From a bacterium CG2_30_54_10 (lineage in GTDB: Bacteria > Muiribacteriota > Ozemobacteria > Ozemobacterales > Ozemobacteraceae), in contig MNYA01000325.1 of NCBI GenBank assembly GCA_001872985.1, positions 1 through 7,436 of the forward strand: DNA of 7,436 nt, read 5' to 3'. Below the pieces are notes generated by a model. It saw only the letters and a program-made list of their open reading frames with translations. It did not search any database and had not been told where the DNA came from. Positions within the stretch are counted from its first letter, which is position 1. Each line of letters begins with the position of its first letter. Both the position numbers and the translations under genes were made by a program. Of the stretch, positions 1 through 4,790 are shown piece after piece.

Positions 1-2
1 CG

Positions 3-28
3 AAGGGGGGCGCGTTCCCCCCTTTTTT
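3..28 (+). terminator. Rho-independent terminator of an upstream gene
   Basis: An 8-bp perfect stem is formed by AAGGGGGG (3-10) and CCCCCCTT (17-24) around a 6-nt loop, CGCGTT, and runs into a T tract ending at 28. This is a textbook intrinsic terminator on the + strand. The gene it serves lies off the left edge. It insulates the promoter at 83-111 from upstream transcription. No gene is seen between it and position 163. Confidence 0.85.
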
Positions 29-82
29 GAGAAGTTACGATAGCTTTTATTGCAATGAATCCGGTTTTTGCGAGAGATTTGC

Positions 83-111
83 TTGACAGGGCGAAACAGT
101 GGCAATAGAAT
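83..111 (+). promoter_or_regulatory. Sigma70-type promoter for the HATPase-GAF-GGDEF gene
   Basis: The -35 hexamer TTGACA (83-88) is perfect consensus. After a 17-bp spacer comes a -10 hexamer TAGAAT (106-111), which matches TATAAT at five of six positions. Transcription would start near 118, giving a leader of about 45 nt before the GTG start at 163. Such a strong housekeeping promoter suggests steady expression rather than dependence on an alternative sigma factor. No operator-like dyad was seen around it. Confidence 0.8.
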
Positions 112-150
112 AGTGCGCTGAACCTGCTGGCTATGGCCTGCCAACTGGCA

Positions 151-165
151 AGGAGGGTTTCCGTG
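151..165 (+). promoter_or_regulatory. Ribosome binding site and GTG start
   Basis: AGGAGG (151-156) sits 6 nt before an in-frame GTG at 163-165. This decides the start over the in-frame ATG at 133, which has no Shine-Dalgarno sequence and would place AGGAGG inside the coding region. An ATG at 172 is a weaker alternative, with 15 nt spacing from AGGAGG. Confidence 0.75.
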
Positions 166-2211
166 GCTTCGATGATTAGAGAATTGTCTCTGAAGATCGC
201 CAACGAAAGGGATTCCGAGCTGGATGCCTGCGAATTCCTGGACGAGTTTGCAAAAAAGTGCGATTTCATGACCGAATCGATCGATGAGATGCGGCTGGCT
301 TTTATCGAAGCAATTATCAACGCCAAGGAACACGCTCCCAAGAACCTCCCAACCGGTGTGGAGACCGATGTATTTACGGCGTTCTCATTCGACGGCGAGA
401 ATTTGACCATCCAGGTTCGCGATTTCGGTCAAGGGTTCAATCCCACCCAGGTCGAGAAACCTGATATCAAAAAGAAGCTCAAATCCGCGAACAAGCGTGG
501 ATGGGGCCTCATGTTGATGGAAAAACTCATGGATGGTGTGGAGATCAGCTCCTTCCCGCCTTCCGGCACCCTGATAAAGATGGTAAAAAAGCGGGTCAAT
601 ATCGACCCTCCCGATTCCGGGGATCTGGTCCGGGAGCGAAAACGAATCGAACGGTTGAAATACATCCTTGGAAGTTTCATCGATCTAAGTTCTTTCCTTT
701 GCCAGAACAGAGATCTCGAAACCGGCTTGCGTTCGATGTTGCGCATCCTCCTAGGGACGCTGGGCGTTTCAAGGGGAGCAATTTACATTGCCGACCCTGC
801 GAAAGATGTGATGCAATGTGTCGTCGATATCAAACTCAGGGCAAAAGAGAAGTTCCCCCTGATCAAATTATCGGTCACCGAGTTGCAGAATCTATCGGGC
901 CAGGAAAGCCTCGAGGTTTCCTCGCTCATTGCCCGGCTGAACCCGGCCTTTTTCCAGACTTTCACCAAAGAAGAGGCGGAGCTGGTCTATCTCCTCAAGT
1001 CTGATGTAGAGATCCTCGGAATGCTGGTCCTGGGAGCACGATTCCGGGTCGAGGATAACGAACCGTATGATGGCGACCTTTTGAGCACGCTTGCACGCAA
1101 TATCTCTTCGGCCATCAATACCTTCAAGCTGATGGAGCAGTTGAAATCGGCGAACGGTGAGCTGGACACGAGGGTACAAGAACTTAGCGCCGTCCGAGAG
1201 GCAAGCCAGACAATTTCCTCGGAACTCGAGATGGAAAATCTTCCGTTTACAGTCGAACGGATTTTCCAGAATATAATGAAAATCGGGAAGTTTTCGCTTA
1301 GCATTCACGATCCGAGTGAAAATAGATACACCATTTGCCAGACTGGCCGGGAACTTCCGCAGGTTCTCGACCTCTGGTCGTCGCCGATATCCAGATACGT
1401 CGTTCAAAAAATGACGCCGATTTTCGTGCCGGACATCGAAAAAGAAAAGCGTTTTCAATTTCCGCGTGCCAAAAATTACAGAACCCGGGCTTTTATTGTG
1501 ATACCGGTCGTTGTCCAGGAAGAAGCCCTGGGCCTTGTCAGCCTGACCGACCGAACCGATGGCCAGCAGATGACCGATCGTGATTTCAATCTTGCGCAGC
1601 TCCTTTGCACGCAACTTGGAATCGCCCTCAAGAACGCCAATTTGTACAAGCTTGGAATCACCGATGGCTTGACCCATCTTTACACCCAGCACTACCTGAA
1701 GATGCGCCTCTCCCAGGAGATTTCCAGGCTTCGGCGTGTCAAATCTCCGCTTTCCTTGATCGTCATGGATATGGATAATTTCAAGTCCCTGAATGAAGCC
1801 CACGGAGATTTTGCCGGTGACACAGTCTTGTCGAAGGTTTCCAACACAATCAAACGGCAAATTCGATTCAACGATATTCCCTGCCGCTGCGGCGGAGAGA
1901 AGTTCGCCATCATTCTTCCAGACACTCATTTGAGGGGGGCCGTGGTCGTCGCCGAAAAACTTCGGGCGGCGATTGAAACTTCGAAAATTCTCCACCACGC
2001 AACGGAGTTGAAGGTCACTGCAAGCTTTGGCGTTGCACCCTTTGAAATCAACATGAGCCTCGAACAGCTTCTTGAATCCGGTGACTGTCAACTTCGCGAA
2101 GCCAAGGCGAAGGGCGGGAATTTCGTCTCGAACCCTGAAAAGGCTTCGCCAAAGGTTTCCCCAGAGGCTTCGCCAAAGGTTTCGCCAGAGGCTTCGCAAA
2201 AAAACAAATGA
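163..2211 (+). CDS. RsbW-type HATPase, GAF-GAF, degenerate GGDEF signalling protein
   Basis: A predicted cytoplasmic signalling protein of 682 aa from the GTG at 163, with no membrane segment. Residues about 5-145 resemble the RsbW/SpoIIAB ATPase (anti-sigma/serine kinase) family: N box EAIINAKEHA (49-58), RDFGQGF (86-92) and RGWGL (112-116). Residues about 165-325 and 360-495 look like two GAF sensory domains separated by a helical, probably coiled-coil linker (about 322-350). GAF assignment rests on overall pattern and I see no ligand-binding signature. Residues about 500-655 are a GGDEF domain. DMDNFK with putative metal ligand D536, N544, AGD (551-553) and SFGVA (621-625) are kept, but the signature reads GGEKF (577-581), with Lys580 where an acidic residue is normal. 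RFND (568-571) has the spacing of the RxxD inhibitory site of PleD-like cyclases. The protein may therefore bind GTP or c-di-GMP without making c-di-GMP; weak activity cannot be excluded. The tail (about 658-682) is a Ser/Pro/Lys/Glu repeat. The gene is monocistronic, with its own promoter and terminator and no STAS partner beside it. Confidence 0.88.
   Translation: MASMIRELSLKIANERDSELDACEFLDEFAKKCDFMTESIDEMRLAFIEAIINAKEHAPKNLPTGVETDVFTAFSFDGENLTIQVRDFGQGFNPTQVEKPDIKKKLKSANKRGWGLMLMEKLMDGVEISSFPPSGTLIKMVKKRVNIDPPDSGDLVRERKRIERLKYILGSFIDLSSFLCQNRDLETGLRSMLRILLGTLGVSRGAIYIADPAKDVMQCVVDIKLRAKEKFPLIKLSVTELQNLSGQESLEVSSLIARLNPAFFQTFTKEEAELVYLLKSDVEILGMLVLGARFRVEDNEPYDGDLLSTLARNISSAINTFKLMEQLKSANGELDTRVQELSAVREASQTISSELEMENLPFTVERIFQNIMKIGKFSLSIHDPSENRYTICQTGRELPQVLDLWSSPISRYVVQKMTPIFVPDIEKEKRFQFPRAKNYRTRAFIVIPVVVQEEALGLVSLTDRTDGQQMTDRDFNLAQLLCTQLGIALKNANLYKLGITDGLTHLYTQHYLKMRLSQEISRLRRVKSPLSLIVMDMDNFKSLNEAHGDFAGDTVLSKVSNTIKRQIRFNDIPCRCGGEKFAIILPDTHLRGAVVVAEKLRAAIETSKILHHATELKVTASFGVAPFEINMSLEQLLESGDCQLREAKAKGGNFVSNPEKASPKVSPEASPKVSPEASQKNK
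2141..2200 (+). repeat. 12-bp tandem repeat encoding an S-P-rich tail
   Basis: Five head-to-tail 12-bp units with consensus AGGYTTCSCCAR lie at 2141-2152, 2153-2164, 2165-2176, 2177-2188 and 2189-2200. Units alternate (AGGCTTCGCCAA, AGGTTTCGCCAG), giving a 24-bp higher-order period. In frame they encode alternating ASPK and VSPE units just before the stop at 2209. The repeat keeps the reading frame, so copy-number change would lengthen or shorten only the disordered tail. Confidence 0.9.
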
Positions 2212-2271
2212 AAACGTCCTGAGCAGATACAAAATTACAGATAATCGTAACCAAACGAGCAGGTGGGTAAA

Positions 2272-2302
2272 AAAAAACCGGGGAGCCATTCCCCGGTTTT
2301 TT
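2272..2302. terminator. Bidirectional rho-independent terminator
   Basis: A perfect 13-bp stem is formed by AAAAAACCGGGGA (2272-2284) and TCCCCGGTTTTTT (2290-2302) around the 5-nt loop GCCAT. It has six T residues on the + strand side, and on the - strand nine T residues (complement of 2269-2277). It lies between the convergent stops at 2211 and 2322 and can end both transcripts. The rest of the 110-bp gap shows nothing else. Confidence 0.93.
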
Positions 2303-2321
2303 GTGACTAACCAAATAAGGC

Positions 2322-3686
2322 CTATTTGCTCTCTGTAGGTCGCCCTGCAAGAGGTGCGGCAGGGGGCGGGGGAGGAGGGTTCTCAATGGTATAAATGGCT
2401 GAGAATGGGTTAACGAGGCCGATTCCGGTTTCACAGTCGGGGCCGAACGCACCCAGGTCAAGAGTAGTTGTGGCCATAGCATCAAGTATCACCTGAATAT
2501 CATCTTCAGGTCTGGCTTGGCGAACCTGCGCCCAGATTCCGGCAAAATGGGCCGCTGCCTGGAGAGTGCCTGAACCGAAGCGGTAGGCGCCGTCTGATGA
2601 CGGCCCATAAATGCTTACGCCAGGCTCAGACAGGTCAGGCTTCATTACCGGGATCCCATCAACCACGGATGGGCCGATCCCGGAGAAGCCTGCCCTCACC
2701 TTCCATTGGTCAAGGCCTCCGACGGTCAAGACTTCGGGCAAGGCGGCAATACCGGTTATCCGGCTGGGAACATTCCCTGCGGGTAGGATCGGAAGAATCC
2801 CGGCTGTGCGGCAAGACCTGAGAACCTCACGCATCGCCCCTGGAGCCGGAACTGAGAAGTCAACGCAGATCAGCAAAGCGGTTGGCTTCATCTCGGAGAA
2901 TGGGCCAATGACCCATTGGATTGCGGCCATCAGTTCCTTGGGTTTGACCTTTCCTTTGGAAACCGTCGCGAGGGAAATGGAAACCTGGGTAGCAACGCCC
3001 TGGAACTTTCCTGGAAGGAATCCGGCAAGAACCCCGAGGGGATGGAGGAGCATCAGGTCTTCGAGTGTTCCGCCGCGCTGGTGTGGGTCGCCAAAGAACT
3101 TAGCCGAGACCACCCGACCGCGGAGGCACGGGTGATTAACTGGAAGGTCAGGGCCAACGACGCCTACCAACACATTTTTCCCGGTTAGCTGGCGTTCCTG
3201 CAGGAGGGCGGTGGAACCGGACATTGCCAGGTTCCAGGAATTGGGGGCGGTCGATTCAAGCCTTGGAAGCGAACTTACGACCGGAAGCGAGCTGGATATG
3301 GGTTCAGCCGTCTGGTCAAGAGTTTCGGAACGAAGAGTGGGAAACTCAGCTAGAATTTCCGATAGGTCTTTGTCGGTCAAATCGACGCAAACCCCGCGAG
3401 CCGCCCAGATCGGCAGCTCATTTTGGCCGCGGCCGGCGAGAGCTTTGCTGATTGCCTGGGCAACGACATTTCCCTCGGAATAAATGGCCCGAATGGCCCG
3501 ATCGCCGGCATTTTGGCCGACGGCACGCTCGGCGACCCAGTTCGGGTCGACCGGTTCGGTGGAGGTTAAAAACCTTGTCCTGGCTTGTTCGATGGCACAA
3601 GCAGAACCAGGTACAATCAAGCCGGCCAATAGAACCGCCAAGCACAACGCACTAGCGGCCATGAAACGTTTTGGGAATACGGGCAT
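2322..3686 (-). CDS. Secreted subtilisin-fold (S8-like) protein lacking the catalytic triad
   Basis: A 454-aa exported protein. Residues 1-31 are a signal peptide: PKR, then a hydrophobic core, ending SACA. It is not a convincing lipobox. Residues about 90-125 resemble an I9-like subtilase proregion. From about 150 to 430 the subtilase fold can be followed: VGVVGPD then HP (174-186), AG (221-222) followed by GVA (230-232), AIQW (255-258), LPAGN with the oxyanion-type Asn305, FSGIGP (334-339), KPDLSEPGV (349-357) and GTLQAAAHFAG (373-383). By this alignment the catalytic Asp is Gly178 (VVG for VID), His is Val219 and Ser is Leu375 (GTL for GTS). All three catalytic residues are therefore lost in an otherwise intact frame, which predicts a binding, scaffold or inhibitory role rather than proteolysis. 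The C-terminus has a six-proline run (437-442) and a short polar tail. The start is supported by AGAGGA 8 nt upstream of the ATG. The gene follows the 3710-4594 gene by 23 bp and is probably cotranscribed with it. The alternative is a divergent active subtilase whose residues I misaligned, but the Ser site is unambiguous. Confidence 0.87.
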   Translation of the reverse strand: MPVFPKRFMAASALCLAVLLAGLIVPGSACAIEQARTRFLTSTEPVDPNWVAERAVGQNAGDRAIRAIYSEGNVVAQAISKALAGRGQNELPIWAARGVCVDLTDKDLSEILAEFPTLRSETLDQTAEPISSSLPVVSSLPRLESTAPNSWNLAMSGSTALLQERQLTGKNVLVGVVGPDLPVNHPCLRGRVVSAKFFGDPHQRGGTLEDLMLLHPLGVLAGFLPGKFQGVATQVSISLATVSKGKVKPKELMAAIQWVIGPFSEMKPTALLICVDFSVPAPGAMREVLRSCRTAGILPILPAGNVPSRITGIAALPEVLTVGGLDQWKVRAGFSGIGPSVVDGIPVMKPDLSEPGVSIYGPSSDGAYRFGSGTLQAAAHFAGIWAQVRQARPEDDIQVILDAMATTTLDLGAFGPDCETGIGLVNPFSAIYTIENPPPPPPAAPLAGRPTESK

Positions 3687-3709
3687 TTTAAAAATCCTCT
3701 TATTGAAAG

Positions 3710-4594
3710 CTATTTTGTGGTTTTCTGAGCGGAAATCCCAATCACGACATCTTCCCCGGTTGGTTCATTGATAATTTCATAGGTTTTTCCGCAAGTTTCC
3801 CAGGGACCGGTGGACCAACCAGAAACCTTGGCGCGAAGAAGTTCGAACCAGATTTTGTTCACTTCGAACTTCCTGTTCGTTTTGGTGGTAATCGCCTTCA
3901 CGCGGGTGAAAGTCACTTTGACAACGATCATCGGCTGACCGTTCACTTCCATGGTTTGCTGTGGGCCGACCTGAAGGTCTTTGATGGCTCCTGAAGTCGC
4001 CATGCCGGCGAGGATATTGAGGATGTCAAGGGTGACAACAAGTTCGACATTCCAGGTAGTCGTGATGGATTGCTCTTCCTGCTGCCAGGTGGAACCCTTG
4101 GGTTCGCGTTCGAGTTCGCGGCCCTTGCGATATTTGAAGCCGGGTTCACCATAGCCGTACCCCGGAAAATATTCTTTGAATTCCTGATCGGTCAAGGGTG
4201 CGCGGTGTTCCTGGAGGAGCGCCACACGGAGATAGCCGATGGATGGGTAAAGAGCCATGCGAGAGATAGGATCGAAGGATTTATATATCTCGCTCAGCAC
4301 CTCGAGAAGTTCGCGGCTCCTGGATTCAAGACCATTGAGAAGCTGCTTGCCCATGTCGAGGCACTGCTTTTCGTAAAGACCGCTGGCCTGGAGATACTGC
4401 TCTTCCAGGGCGGGGGTGTGATTGAGCGAAACCTGGTAGAAAAGCTCGTTCACAGTCCAGAACTGGTGTACAACGCTGAAAACCTGCGCCTGAAGCTTGA
4501 AGTTTTTGTGATCGGGACCGTAGCCATCAAAAGCTCCGGCGGTGGAAAGAACTAAAACGAAGGCCAACACTAGGATTGTAGAGCGCTTAAACAT
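3710..4594 (-). CDS. Secreted protein of unknown family
   Basis: A 294-aa protein that I do not recognise. The N-terminus is a clear Sec signal peptide: MFKR, a hydrophobic core from I7 to L16, and an AGA cleavage site after residue 21. The mature part begins FDGYGPD. Residues about 30-130 look mainly helical, with a possible coiled-coil stretch rich in Leu and Glu (about 60-105). A Gly/Tyr-rich turn region follows (YFPGYGYGEPGFKY, 143-156), then a charged, Gln-rich segment, and from about 180 a mostly beta-like region ending in a Trp/Gly motif (WSTGPWETCGKTY, 260-272). The mature protein has only two cysteines, Cys78 and Cys268, which could form a disulfide. No catalytic motif was found. It is first in a two-gene unit with the pseudo-subtilase 23 bp downstream, so the two may be envelope partners; this is inference. 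The frame stays open upstream to 4699, but the strong ribosome binding site and the signal peptide place the start at 4594. Confidence 0.88.
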   Translation of the reverse strand: MFKRSTILVLAFVLVLSTAGAFDGYGPDHKNFKLQAQVFSVVHQFWTVNELFYQVSLNHTPALEEQYLQASGLYEKQCLDMGKQLLNGLESRSRELLEVLSEIYKSFDPISRMALYPSIGYLRVALLQEHRAPLTDQEFKEYFPGYGYGEPGFKYRKGRELEREPKGSTWQQEEQSITTTWNVELVVTLDILNILAGMATSGAIKDLQVGPQQTMEVNGQPMIVVKVTFTRVKAITTKTNRKFEVNKIWFELLRAKVSGWSTGPWETCGKTYEIINEPTGEDVVIGISAQKTTK

Positions 4595-4603
4595 TCTCGA
4601 TAC

Positions 4604-4611
4604 TCCTCCTT
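4604..4611 (-). promoter_or_regulatory. Ribosome binding site fixing the start at 4594
   Basis: Read on the - strand, AAGGAGGA lies 9 nt before the ATG at 4594-4592. It is a near-perfect anti-16S match and excludes the longer open frame to 4699, whose extra N-terminal residues would precede the signal peptide. Confidence 0.85.
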
Positions 4612-4635
4612 GCACTTTACGAAACGGATAATACC

Positions 4636-4664
4636 AATATAACCCTGTATTCGAGACCGGGCAA
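4636..4664 (-). promoter_or_regulatory. Sigma70-like promoter of the two-gene secreted-protein operon
   Basis: On the - strand, TTGCCC (complement of 4659-4664, four of six matches to TTGACA) is followed after exactly 17 bp by TATATT (complement of 4636-4641, five of six matches to TATAAT). Transcription would start near 4629, giving a leader of about 35 nt that carries the ribosome binding site. The weaker -35 hexamer could allow help from an activator. Confidence 0.6.
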
Positions 4665-4681
4665 TGCTCCAGTGAGGAGCA
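4665..4681. repeat. Dyad abutting the -35 element, possible operator
   Basis: TGCTCC (4665-4670) and GGAGCA (4676-4681) form a perfect 6-bp inverted repeat around AGTGA. It begins at the base next to the -35 hexamer and has no T tract, so it is not an intrinsic terminator. Its position just upstream of a weak -35 fits an activator or other regulator site, but short dyads also occur by chance. Confidence 0.35.
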
Positions 4682-4739
4682 CTTCCTTGTATACGGCAAG
4701 CCTGCCGCCAGAGTAAGTTCCGTCGCACTACGAACGCAT

Positions 4740-4787
4740 TTGTTTCACGCTTTATGCAACTGGTACAAAATAAGCGTTATTAAACAA
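4740..4787. repeat. Interrupted inverted repeat after the TPR/winged-helix gene
   Basis: TTGTTT (4740-4745) and ACGCTT (4747-4752) pair with AAGCGT (4772-4777) and AAACAA (4782-4787). This makes a two-part stem with an asymmetric internal bulge (1 nt versus 4 nt) and a 19-nt loop. It starts 3 bp past the stop codon at 4791. No T tract follows on the - strand, so it may be a weak or rho-assisted 3' end structure, or a regulator site. No clear intrinsic terminator follows the upstream gene, so read-through into the next operon is possible. Confidence 0.3.
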
Positions 4788-4790
4788 GGG

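Noticed and set aside
133..162. Start of the + strand gene at the ATG at 133
   Set aside because: It has no Shine-Dalgarno sequence, and AGGAGG at 151-156 lies inside that extension, ideally placed for the GTG at 163.
892..2289. Long open frame on the - strand opposite the GGDEF gene (about 465 codons)
   Set aside because: It is fully antisense to a gene with clear domain motifs, runs through the terminator stem, and its translation shows no recognisable domain. It is a codon-usage shadow.
3594..3602. Lipoprotein signal in the pseudo-subtilase (Cys30)
   Set aside because: The residues before the cysteine are P-G-S-A, with no Leu/Val/Ile at -3; a signal peptidase I site ending ACA fits better.
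2322..3686. Annotation as an active S8 peptidase
   Set aside because: The fold matches, but Asp, His and Ser positions read Gly, Val and Leu; the GTL in place of GTS is unambiguous.
4070..4555. Open frame of about 161 codons on the + strand opposite the unknown secreted protein
   Set aside because: The - strand gene has a signal peptide, strong ribosome binding site and promoter; the opposite frame has none of these.
4595..4699. Longer N-terminus for the unknown secreted protein
   Set aside because: It would bury the signal peptide and put AAGGAGGA and the predicted promoter inside the coding region.
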